Positions 43,254 to 53,779 of a stretch of 64,000 bases of DNA are shown piece after piece (the stretch's first letter is position 1; every line of letters begins with the position of its first letter). The notes below the pieces were generated by a model. It ran no database searches, was not told the origin of the DNA, and saw nothing but the letters and a program-made list of their open reading frames with translations. The translations under genes were made by a program, and so were the position numbers. The stretch covers positions 248,001 to 312,000 of the forward strand of contig MU405218.1 of assembly GCA_022836615.1 (NCBI GenBank). The letters run 5' to 3'. The stretch comes from Annulohypoxylon bovei var. microspora. Its lineage: Eukaryota; Ascomycota; Sordariomycetes; Xylariales; Hypoxylaceae.

Positions 43254-44192
43254 ATGGCAAGCTGTATTGGCGGTTTCCGCGGTTTCATATCGAGACTGCG
43301 AGACCTCGTCGAGGTCAAGTCCAAGCCTACTCCATCCGAGAAGGCGCCGTTGCAGATTGTATGTCGCTTACCTACCCTTTCCATCCAATACATTTATGAA
43401 CCCTCTGCACACATCGTCCACCATCTATCTAGGTACCTATTCTACACTACATACCCAAGTATCTACCTAGGTAGTAATGCGACGGTGCTTACTAATTTCA
43501 TCTACCCTACCCATTAACCTACATACCTACATATCATTTGTACACCATCGCTAACATTCCGCTTCATCGCAGTCGGCGCCTTTCAACTTCAAGCACGAGA
43601 CCGTCTCCTTACCGGGTGTCTCGGAAGATGAGTAAGCAAATCCCTTTGTTCTCCTTTCCTTCCCTGTGTTTTGACCTTTTTACCTTTTTTTACTTTATTT
43701 TTTTTTACCGTCTTTTCTTTTTTTCTCGTATTACGTCCAATAGCCGGTCTATTTTTGCGCCTCGTCGATCAGCTTTGCTTTGCATCGCCTCAATGCAAGC
43801 AATCCTGGCGGAGTACGTAAGCGCGCACGCCGTGTAATAGGGATAGGCATAGGAACAAGAATAAGCATAAGAATCCGATGGGATTGGGAAAGGAGTAGGC
43901 TATTATGTAAAACAAACATTGAGACTAACGGACGATAGGATCGCCTTTCTGAAGGAGCAGGCGGCGGCCCGCTTCGGTGTTGCCGATCCGTCGGCCATCG
44001 GAAACCCGCGCAAGGCCCCCGCCCCGCCGACTCTGCGACCCGTCACTCCTATGTTGAAGGTGCGTTTGTATCTTATCATGATGCCTCGTCTCATGCATCA
44101 TGTATTTGGATACATATATTGTTTTCATCGCCGCTAATACTTAATAGGTGACACCGAGCACGCCCATCTCGCCTGCTGACAACCTCATCTAA
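43254..44192 (+). CDS. 114-residue small fungal protein, function unknown
   Basis: Four exons (43254-43358, 43573-43631, 43924-44059, 44148-44192). The joins keep frame: PLQI/SAPFNF, SEDE/LTDDRI, PMLK/VTPS. The protein starts MASCIGGFRGFISRLRDL, an amphipathic basic helix with a Cys at position 4 that could be lipid-modified; it continues with a short beta-like ETVSLPGVSED and the helix DDRIAFLKEQAAARFGV, and ends in a Pro/Thr tail. I do not know the family. Coding is only 37 percent of the gene span: introns of 214, 292 and 88 nt are long for this locus. Intron 2 could hide another tiny exon, which is the main uncertainty. Confidence 0.6.
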
Positions 44193-45365
44193 GACCCCAA
44201 GACCTTGCCTTTCTCTACCAACTGTCTACCAGGCAACGGTAGTCATGGACGAGTCTTAAGATTGGTGTGGCGGTATTGGTTTTCAGACGATACATATCCT
44301 GCTTTCAGGCGATACAATCTCGCCCCCGCACCCCTATGATCCGTGGGGTGTGCATCTCGTTTACACCTGGCTTGGCTGAGCTTTACCACTTCCCTCTTCC
44401 CCTTGGCTTTTTCCCCCTACCCCCAGCAGAATGGGAGGTAGTCGGGAACTCTGGTCGGTGACAGGTGGCCTAATTTCTCAATACGAGACATCCCTCAGCC
44501 ACCGTCGACGATCACGCGGTAGATAACCTAGGGCTACCCTACGAATGAACACGAAAAGCATTAACCCAACCTAACCCAAGGCAATCAAGTCATTAAAACT
44601 CGTAAAGAGGAGGTGTAGGGTGTACGATAACCGGTGCTATACATTAGATCCACGATTCCTTCATCCATCCATTTTATGTTTTGTTCTATTTCTTTTCCAG
44701 CAATCCAGCAATCAATCCATCGAGGCGTTAGGTCTGGTTTTTAAGGGGCTTAATGGAGGCTAATGAAACGGTTGGTTATATGCATGGTCGGCTTAGGGGG
44801 GCCTCCTGGTATTAAGGATAACGGCGTTTTTTCTGGCCTCTCCATCCATTACGAGAACGAGAGGGGTTTTCTTCATCGGCTTGCCGTAGCATGAACGAAT
44901 ATATACATTGCAGAGAGCTGGGTTCTCCGTGATTATATTCAAAATATCCGTTGTATCGTGCACCTTACCAGCTCTGTTTGTGACGGACTATTTCCAAAGT
45001 TTATTCGGTGATTTGATGACTCGTAGAAAGCAGTGGGAAATCGTGTACGTACATGCCTAGTAGGTTTGAGTAAATTTTGCCAGGATTTCCATCGTTCTCA
45101 CGAGGAGCAGAGAAGGCCATATATTTAACCTTACCATCGACTCGTGTTCTTTTCAAGACGAGAAATAGAAACACATACATAACTCACTTAGAGAACAACC
45201 CAGCTCATGAATTAGCCAACACGGTAGCGCCGCCCGCCCGCTAGATCAGAAAAAACCATCACATTCTATTTTGAATATATAAATCCCCATAGAGCCATCA
45301 CCATCTATATAGGTACGATATAGATACCAAAAATCCACACCACGCCCTCGGTACTAACCCAACGC
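44193..45365. other. Convergent spacer between the small-protein gene and ERG8
   Basis: 3' UTR material of both flanking genes. Small frames are not supported. No repeat longer than a few units. Confidence 0.5.
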
Positions 45366-46959
45366 TCAAGGCAACCAGCCCCTATACTGCCCCAGCTCCT
45401 CTTTCCTCACGCCCTCCATCTCGCCCTTAACATCCAGCAATCGCACCCTCCCGCCCTTCTCCTCGCTCCACCTCTCCAGAAAGCTCTTAATCCTTCCCTC
45501 CGTCGCCTCGTCATCCTGAACCAGCAACGCCAGGGCATCGTACCCGCCGGCGCCCGGCACCACGCCGGCATACACGCCGTCGACCTCGCGTGTTAGCGCG
45601 TCTAGCAGCTGCGTCTGGCTCTCGGGCTCGATCGGGACCCCGCTCTGCTCCCCCATGCGCCGGACCAGCGCGCGGACGCTCTCCACGGCGCCCCTGATGT
45701 CCGCTTTCCGGTCCTGGCTCAGCACCGCGCCGAGTTCCTCGTTGCGCTTCTGCAGGTCATCCCACAGCGTCTTGGCGCCCTGCGGGTCCGTCTCGTCGCG
45801 CCACTTGAGGACCTGCTTGACCATGCCCACGGTCTGGCTACCGCAGTCGACATCGCACATGCGCAGCGCGACGCCGGGCGGCATGTTGACGCCCTCCTTC
45901 GCTACCTGCGTGTCCCACGCGCTGGTCGCGGACGTAGGGTCGACGCGCGCGGCGAGGGCGGGCGCGAACCCCGGGGTGCCGACCTCGGGCAGGTCGCGCA
46001 GCAGCGCGGGCGAGAAGCGGCGGTACACGGAAGAGCCGAAGACGGCGGCCGCGACGTCGAACCCGGAGCCGACCTTGCCCTGGGCCGCACAGTGCGCCGC
46101 CTGCGCCAGGTTGTGCAGGACGAGCTTGCCGGACTCGGTGGCGGGGTCGAAGGCCGAGGGCGGGAGGTAGTGCGTTAGCAGGGCGGCAGTGAGCGCGGTG
46201 ACGAGCGCCGCGGAAGACCCGAGCCCGGTCTTGTGCGCGTCCTTGAGCTTGGTAGGGAACTTGACGAAGCGGCTGGACGGGGACGGGGAAGAGGGGGAGG
46301 TGTGCGACTGCGAGTAGTAGTCGTTGTCGGCGAGGATGGTGAGCTGCACCGGGTCGAAGGTGTATGATTTCTTGAGGTGGCCGGTGGTGGTGATATATGT
46401 GAGCGCGTAGGCTAGCGTGACCTCGACGAAGGGGTTTTTGTTTATGTTGGAGCCACTGGTTAGGAGATTTTGAGTATGCGATGCTCATGTATATATATGT
46501 ATATGTATACTTATAATTTATTATGATAAATAGAATGAAAGTTTAGGAAGTAGATAGCGAGATGAGGGAATACATTTGACACAAGCGCATCATATAAATG
46601 TTCACGATCTCACAATAGAAGATATAGGAAGATATCACGAAATTGAATAAAAATCTTAAAATTAAGAAATGGTGAGAGGTAGGAGCCAGGACTTACACTT
46701 GCAACTGCGTCACCTTAATGCCGCCGTCTTCAGGAGCTAGATGGTATCCATAACGCCATTGAGCTTCAAGGAACTGGGGGCTATCAACGACAATCTCGCT
46801 CAGCTGGACGCCCTTGATGGTCTTGATCTCTTGAGCGGCGACATTGATGCGGGCGCTCAGACCGAACACGAGCCCGGTATACTGACGGTCGAGAACAAGG
46901 TAGCCTCCGGCCAGGAGAACTTTGCCCGGAGCGGAGACGGCGGTGGGTGTTCCCGACAT
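45366..46959 (-). CDS. ERG8: Phosphomevalonate kinase
   Basis: Two exons (46959-46697, 46455-45366) give 450 residues. Converts mevalonate 5-phosphate to the diphosphate in isoprenoid/ergosterol synthesis. GHMP-kinase landmarks: SAPGKVLLAGGYLVLD at the N-terminus, NPFVEVTLAY after the intron, the ATP-binding loop GLGSSAALVTA (165-175), GKVGSGFDVAAAVFGSSVYRRF, and the C-terminal GAGGYDALALL. The phase-2 junction reads QLQ/VGSNIN. The intron is 241 nt. Exon 2 is very GC-rich (about 45450-46330), unlike exon 1. Confidence 0.95.
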
Positions 46960-47701
46960 TTGAGAGCTCTACCCCGCGTCCGTTTTCTTGTTCTCTATTT
47001 GGAGAGCTGTTTGAGTGAAGATAATTGAATGACCGGACGTCAATTGGAGAGTAATAAATGATCGACAGGGGAAAGCGTTCGAACAAAACCACTTTTTATA
47101 TAAAAAGGTTAACGATTCGGACCGTAACTCTGAATGAGTTTCTGATAGTCGAACCTTATGTAAGGTTGAGGTTTCCAGCAATTCTAGCAATGTTGCGCGT
47201 TGAGGATCTAAGTTTGAAGTGGGTGAGACGGATACGGTTTAACCTTCTTTTTTTGCGGGGAATTGAAACTTTCTATCCCAACGTACCCCCCTTTAATTCG
47301 AGTCATGTACTGAAGTGCTATATAACGTGGAACTGATGTACTTCGTCATAATTCATCGTAAGACTGCAGGCGGAGAATCAACACATCGGGGTGGTTGGTA
47401 GAACCATAAACAGATTCGTATCCATATGCAGTAAGAGGAGGGCAGGAAGCCAATAATATCAAACCTAGGTAGGTATGCCTAAAGTTTTGAAGTTCAATCG
47501 GAGTAGTTTATGAGGAAGCCCCGAGTAAAAGTGGTAGAATCAACTAATCACATTGGTCAGACGACAGGTCAGTAGTAATGAGAGGTATTGATGCAAACAA
47601 GCTTGAAATCTGGGACAACTATGGCTAACTGGAGAAGAAGTAGATCTTGATGGTTGATTTCTTAGTAAATAATGAATCTCTTGGGTATATTCAAACATTG
47701 T
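46960..47701. other. Spacer between pantothenate synthetase and ERG8
   Basis: Holds the ERG8 promoter and the 3' UTR of the upstream same-strand gene. CCTAGGTAGGTA occurs near 47465. No gene seen. Confidence 0.45.
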
Positions 47702-48832
47702 CTAGTCTAGACTTTTGCGGATGGCTTTTAAGACAATGTTGTCTATGAGACGAACTGCTGGTCCCCCGCTATGTCCTAGGTCCTCATCCGGCTGCGGTGA
47801 TTCGACAGGCAGCATCTTCACTGCACCACTTAGGATACCACCCTTTTCCGGGTTGACTCTAGTTAGCTCCTCCATCGTTAGAGGATCCGCAAGTGAGATA
47901 TAGTCTATCTCATACCTTACCCTCTTTTCAGAGGATAAGGCCGACTGCTCATTTAGAATATTTGTAGCCACAGAGTTGGCAGCTTCCAGGATCGATTTTC
48001 GATCTAGAGCTCCCTTTAAGTACCGGGACTCTGCAGCTTGTAGTGCATGATATAGCATCGTGGCAACTTTGCGTCGCCTCTCGCCCAGATAGACGTTTCG
48101 TGAGCTTAAAGCAAGGCCATCAGACTCCCGAATGGTGGGACCGACAACAACCTCGGACGGTAACATAAAGTCCCTGACCATCTTCCGGATTACCACGGTC
48201 TGTTGGACGTCCTTCTGCCCAAAGTACACCTTTTCAGGTTGTACGATGTTAAAAAGTTTCATGCAAACGGTAGCAACGCCCCTGAAGAAAGTTGGCCGAG
48301 TGCCACCTTCGAGAAGCTCGCTAATTGGTGTTAAGACCACGAAGCTTCCCTTTGAGTCAACTTCCTGGCCTGGAAAGCCGGAAGGATACATATCGGAGGT
48401 AGTTGGCGCGAAAACAGCGCTGATGCGGCCTAAGTTCCCTCCATCGTCGGCCAACTCACGATCTAACTGGGCCAAGATCTTACAATCCGACTCCCAAGTT
48501 ACAGGATAAGATGCTAGGTCCTCTTTGATCCCAAACTGTGCCGGGTTGACGTATATGCTGACGACAACGTGGTGGCTTTCGCGGGCCGCAGAGCGGATCA
48601 AAGAAATATGACCTTCATGCAAAGCTCCCATAGTGGGTACCAGGCCAACAATCCTGTGATCGAGATACTGCGGCTTCCTCCATCTTCTGACCGATTCAAC
48701 CGAACGTAAGATTCGAATTGGTGAAGAAGGAATAGTTTCGAAAGCTCTACGACGAGCTGAGGCTATGGATCGGATGAAGGGTCGATTCAGAGTACGCGAG
48801 CCTGCGAGGTTGCGAATTGAGAGAGCTAACAT
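47702..48832 (-). CDS. PAN6: Pantoate-beta-alanine ligase (pantothenate synthetase)
   Basis: Single exon, 376 residues. Joins pantoate and beta-alanine with ATP to give pantothenate, the coenzyme A precursor. The nucleotide-binding HIGH-like motif is MGALHEGHISLIR at about residue 69. SIYVNPAQFG, YFGQKDVQQTVVIRKM, and SDGLALSSRNVYL are all family signatures. The first 45 residues are Arg/Ser-rich without acids (LALSIRNLAGSRTLNRPFIR), a plausible mitochondrial presequence; yeast Pan6 is reported as cytosolic or mitochondrial, so location is open. A long insertion (about 125-165) is richer in Gly/Asp than in bacterial PanC. Confidence 0.94.
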   Translation of the reverse strand: MLALSIRNLAGSRTLNRPFIRSIASARRRAFETIPSSPIRILRSVESVRRWRKPQYLDHRIVGLVPTMGALHEGHISLIRSAARESHHVVVSIYVNPAQFGIKEDLASYPVTWESDCKILAQLDRELADDGGNLGRISAVFAPTTSDMYPSGFPGQEVDSKGSFVVLTPISELLEGGTRPTFFRGVATVCMKLFNIVQPEKVYFGQKDVQQTVVIRKMVRDFMLPSEVVVGPTIRESDGLALSSRNVYLGERRRKVATMLYHALQAAESRYLKGALDRKSILEAANSVATNILNEQSALSSEKRVRYEIDYISLADPLTMEELTRVNPEKGGILSGAVKMLPVESPQPDEDLGHSGGPAVRLIDNIVLKAIRKSLD

Positions 48833-49712
48833 GATTAATTAGATATTCTAGATGGTAGAAATTGTGGCGAAGGTTACGGAGGACGGGATGAGGCATTTAT
48901 CGAAACACCACGAGCCATCGCTGTAGCTCAATGAGAAATTGAAGCGAACACGGTGGAAATCGTGATGGTTTCTGCTGCGGACATCTGAGGCCGGATTTGT
49001 TAGAATTAGTTATGAAGCTCTTTAAAGAAATCTATCAGCTAGGTACTAGGTACGATAGGCAAAGCGATAAGGTATCCCACCATAACTGGCACTGGGCAGC
49101 TACATACCGACCTCTAACAAAGCTTACTACTCATTTACAGTTTGACAGTTTAAGCTTATTTTCACAAATCTACCTACCTGTAGTTAGGTATTTAGGTACT
49201 TCTTCTAATTTACGGTTTATTCCCGTAATGTTATAGAACCCCTTGTTTTTAATATTCGGGTAGATCTTCTTAGACTTGCGCGTAAAGACCCTAGAAAAGA
49301 TGTAAATCCCGAAGGTAAACCAATAAATGTTTCATGGTATGATGGCCTGAAACCGAATGCTTCGAGAAGACAGGAAGGGTTGTTTATGCTTAACGGACAT
49401 GACGTTAGCGGTAGATACTGCCGAATCTGGAGCCTCTAATACCCATAATTCTGGCTATTTGCGGGGCTAAAGTTCCGAATTCTGCCAATAAGAGAAGTTA
49501 CCATAACTGTCAGCGTGTCCCCACGGAAAGAGCCCTGGTGCCCTAGAGTCTTTGTGACAAACCGCATCAAGTCCCTGCAGGAGCTGCCTTCCTTACCCCG
49601 ACTCGACTTTAACTTTTCTTATCGAGTTGTAATTCAGTACAACTCTTGATCTTCCTTTTCCTCATGATCATTTCATGACCTATATAGAGCCAGAGTAGCT
49701 CGCGCCGCATCG
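48833..49712. other. Divergent spacer between PAN6 and the GH125 gene
   Basis: Bidirectional promoter region with several GGTA/TACC words at 49040-49200. A TATATAG lies about 28 bp before the GH125 ATG. No gene seen. Confidence 0.45.
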
Positions 49713-51585
49713 ATGACGGGTTCAATAGGCGCAAGCTTGCTCCTGGCGAGCTTGTATTCTACCTTCGCATTGGGATCGGGACCTCAACCGTACGGACAGG
49801 AACAGATCCCCTTGAATGATTTCCAATATCAAGAAGCTTGTCCCGATTATACACAATACTCAGCATATCCACATCGTCCTCTGAGCGATGGCCCTCTTGC
49901 TCTACCTTTCCAGAGACCCGATCCGAGATGCCGAACCTTTCACTCGGACGCCATAGAGCAAGTCATACAGGATGTTACTTCTCGTATGAGAGACCCAGAT
50001 CTTGCGCGTCTCTTTGAAAACACCTTCCCCGTCAGTCGGACCTATACTCTTCCTCCTGTCGTACTTGTACCACTGTACAACTGACCGAGACAATACATGC
50101 AGTCCACCACAGACACCACCGTCAAGTTCCACACCACCGGGTCCCAGCCCGCCAAAAAGAAGCCCAAGAGACATGGATATGACGAAGGGAAATGGGAGGG
50201 CCCGCATTCGTTCATCATCACCGGAGATATTATTGCCGAATGGCTTAGGGACTCGACCAACCAACTATCCCCTTATCAACCTTTAGCAAAGAAGGATCCG
50301 ACGATATACACCTTGATCTTAGGCGCTATCAACACCCAGTCCGAATACGTTATTGAATCTCCGTATTGCAATGCCTTCCAGCCACCGCCCATAAGTGGGC
50401 TACCCGTGTCTCATAATGGACAAGACGACGCCGTCCATCCTGTTTACGAGCCTTCGTCTGTCTTCGAGTGCAAATACGAACTAGACTCCCTCGCCCATTT
50501 CCTTGCTTTAGGAAATGACTTCAATGATCATACGGGATCCAAAGAGTTCTTAACACCGCGTTGGTACCTAGCGTTGGAAACCCTGTTGAATGTCCTTGAG
50601 CAGCAATCGATGTCGACGTTCGATCCGGAAACAGGTCGTTATAGACGCAACGAGTACACTTTCAACCGTAACACGAACACGGGAACGGAGACACTCAGTC
50701 TTAGGGGTGTAGGGAACCCTCTAAACAATGGTACTGGACTTGTGCGCTCCGCGTTCAGACCAAGTGACGATGCTACCATATTAGGCTTCTTCATCCCGGC
50801 CAATGCAATGATGGCTGTAGAGCTGAAAAGAACAGCCGCTATTCTCAAAGATGCTGGGAAGAGTGTTCTGGCTCAGACTGTCGAATCGTGGAGCCAAACT
50901 ATTACCAATGGTGTCTGGGAACATGGCATCGTTCGTCATAGCACATTTGGCAATGTCTTTGCCTATGAAGTGGACGGATACGGGTCGTCCATTTTGATGG
51001 ACGACGCAAACTATCCATCCCTTCTAGCTCTGCCACTTATGGGTTTCTTGTCAGCGGACGACAAAACTTACCAAAACACGCGACGCATGTTACTTGCGAA
51101 GTCGTCAAATCCTTACTATCTCACCGGGAGGGAATTTCAAGGCATCGGAGGTGAGTTGCTTTTCAATCTATTCGTCGTCAGTATGCGCTAACTAGTTTTT
51201 CAAGGCCCTCATATTGGCCTCTCAAACGCGTGGCCTATGAGCCTTCTTATCCAAGCTCAAACATCCAATGACGATGAAGAAATAACCGAATGTCTGAATT
51301 TGGTCCTCAAGTCGAGTAAACTTGGCTTAATACACGAAAGTGTTGATGTCAATTTAATTCATTCTTATTCAAGTAAGTGTTCTCCCTCTTATCCTTAGAT
51401 TCGTTTGCTAACCGAGATCCAGGAAGCTGGTTTGCTTGTAAGTTTTGGTGACGGGACTCGAACGAGGAGATTTTGCTAATTATATTATAGGGGCGAACGG
51501 GGTCTTCGCGGAAACGATATTTGATATTGCCAAGAGGAAACCACACTTGATTTTTAAGGAACCCGCAACGCCTTATGAAGTATGA
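49713..51585 (+). CDS. GH125 exo-alpha-1,6-mannosidase-like protein
   Basis: Five exons (49713-50030, 50103-51150, 51205-51372, 51423-51437, 51491-51585) give 547 residues. GH125 enzymes (fungal Mug157-like) remove non-reducing alpha-1,6-mannose. A signal peptide covers about 1-22 (GASLLLASLYSTFALG). Diagnostic segments are IITGDIIAEWLRDSTNQLSPY, VYEPSSVFECKYELDSLAHFL, RSAFRPSDDATILGFFIPANAMM, YGSSILMDDANYPSLLALPL and ISNAWPMSLL-like after intron 2. Exon 4 is only 15 nt; with it the C-terminus reads HSYSRSWFAWANGVF, as the family requires. The first intron uses donor GTCAGT. Expected location is secretory pathway or wall. Confidence 0.9.
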
Positions 51586-52136
51586 TATTATTCGGGAGAT
51601 TTGAAAGGCGCCGAGGTATAGCATTATATCATTTTTGTTTACACAACGGTGGGTGAACGGAGACATCCTAACCGCTTCATTGTAGCATAGCTTATCAAAA
51701 TGAATACTGCTTTAGTGGGAAGACAGTAACATTGAATTCAGTTTAGGTACCTACTCAAGCCGATATTTACCACCTTAAACGCGTACGCTATAATTACGCC
51801 TTTTTAACCTGACACAATTGTGTTATAAAGATTAATACTCAGCGTGAGTGAAAGGCTTATTAAAGACGGGTTTGCACTGTTATCTTTTTGAGACTATGTT
51901 TTTGACATTACGAACGTGCTATGATTTCCTCAGTTCAAATGATCTATGAAGCCCTTAGGTATGAGGACTACATTTATTTTACTAAGCAGGAACCTATTTA
52001 TTCAATGTTTATATATACGCAGCCCCTTAAAATATTTCAACCTCTTTCAAATTATTAGGTAACTCAATAAGGTGTCCGTCTCACATCACTAAACCCCTAT
52101 CTTCCACACTGCGAAGTGTCTTCGTGGCCGCAACGG
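51586..52136. other. Convergent spacer between GH125 and the catalase-like gene
   Basis: AT-rich 3' UTR region of two convergent genes. No feature seen. Confidence 0.45.
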
Positions 52137-53122
52137 TCATGCTGCGCGTCTCTCGCGACCGCTCAGCAGATAAATACTGGCGCGAATATCTATGAGCGGG
52201 TCTGCCGATGCTTCAACTCCTTCAACCCTCGGAACCGGGTCGAATATTATTCTCTTCTGCTGTGCGGCCTGGTCGTCAGCAACTGACTCTAGCTTAATCT
52301 CACCGAGGTCGACCACCTGGCGCTCTGCCGGCCACTTGACAGTGTTATCATCGGTTACGTCTCCGTCTTCCGCGACCTGTGCTTTTAACTTGAACACAAT
52401 CGGCCCGGCTTTTAACAGCTCTGGCACCCCATCGTACAGGAAGGAAGGACTCTTCTCCTTCAGCGCCGCCTCGTCGAGATGCTCCTCCCCAGCTTCAGGC
52501 ACGACGCGGTAGCGGATGAAGGTTTCCTTCCCGTCAGCGGCAACAAGCTTGAAGGCGTTCACTCCGAAGTACTTTTCCTTGCCAAAGCTGGCCGGAGTCG
52601 GCTTCGGGGTTAGCACGAAGGCCAGCGCCTTCGGGTGCGTGCCTAGGTACTCGCCGATCGAGCCGTCCTTGACCGCGCTGAAGAACTCGAGAGCGTCTTG
52701 CCCGTTCGACCCCGGGAACCCGTCCACGGAGTGCGTGATGATGTCGGTGTGCTCGCGACGAGGCGTCTCGGCTAGCACAAAGCGGATGGCGAAGCCGCGC
52801 GGGTTCCCGTTGGGGTCGGTGTCTGGGATCTGAGGGATCCCGGTAGAGCTGGAGAATCGCGCAATTATTGGCGTTGAAGCGTTGGTGAAGTGAGGCGCTT
52901 TTGAGAGCGCCTTGGCTGTCTAGGTGGGAGTGAAGGTGCCTTTCAGCAGAACCCCCTTTGCATGGGCTAAGAATTTCCGTTAGCGTTTATCAGGCTAAGG
53001 GGGCTGTTCGATCGGGAATATATACCAGCCCGGAATCCAGGATGTGGTCCGAAGATATCATGCAATGTGCTGACTATAGCACTGCTAGTCTCAACGACCT
53101 TCTCATCTGGCGGAAGAGGCAT
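52137..53122 (-). pseudogene. Catalase-like heme protein gene interrupted by one in-frame stop
   Basis: Two exons can be assembled: 53122-53026 (start MPLPPDEKVVE, ending HPGFRA) and 52966-52137. They join in phase 1 to give the family's PGFR.AHAKG and LLKGTFTPT, then KALSKAPHF, FSSSTGIPQIPDTDPNGNPRG, THSVDGFPG, and GVNAFKLV … YRVVPEAGEEHL to the natural end. This is the short catalase-like (srpA-type) family of about 310 residues. The only defect is a TAG at 52922-52920, at about codon 48, where related proteins carry a sense codon. No fungal-size intron can remove it: the nearest upstream GT is 33 nt before the TAG and lies in conserved sequence. The rest of the frame is intact, so the change is recent, a sequence error, or read through. 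Confidence 0.75.
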
Positions 53123-53779
53123 GGCTTCAAGCGACTATTGCGAAAAGAACCTTCACGAGTTTCGTTGGAATAATCGATTACTATCCGTATATTAAGGGAT
53201 AAACGTCGAGGAGCACTCCTTTGCCGAACATAAAGACGAAGACACAAGGCTGGCTCTCGAGGTTCTTATTTATATATATCTACTTAGGTACTGATGCCCT
53301 TCGAACAGACTGAATAATCCGGAATTTGTCATTGGATATTTGCCACAGCTGTCGTCGTTACACTAACTGCCAACAGGGTATATGATGACTGCATACTGAA
53401 AGTCACTTGCATCCAGATCTACCCCAATAACCACCTGGGACAAGCACGCAACTCTCTTAACACTTCACATATTGCTGGTAGCCCACATGGTATTTGAAAT
53501 TCGTGGTAGCATGCGTAAATATGCAAAGCTATTACTTTAGAAGGTCCTCGTGTTTTGATACCGTGATAGGAAACGGCTACGCCGAGATTCCTTGGTGATG
53601 GCTTCTTTCACGGAGCGGAGATCTGCCAGGGCGATTACTAACGCCACACGAAACTTGCAGCAAGCTAGAATCCTTCGGCCACGACAGTAGCTTCATTATA
53701 TGCTAACGACATGGAACTAGATACAACATATTTTTTGGCTCGAGCACCCTGGGAACAACACCCCCTATCCTATCCTACC
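53123..53779. other. Spacer upstream of the catalase-like gene
   Basis: Holds the catalase-like promoter, including a TATATATA run at 53270-53277, and the 3' UTR of the deacetylase. No other feature. Confidence 0.45.

Noticed and set aside
51445..51475. tRNA-like B box (GTTCGAGTC on the minus strand)
   Set aside because: The flanking T-stem does not pair, no A box or acceptor stem is present, and it lies inside a GH125 intron.
52885..52966. Extra intron that would remove the TAG of the catalase-like gene
   Set aside because: The only upstream GT gives a 33-nt intron and would delete the conserved VLLKGTFTPT segment.
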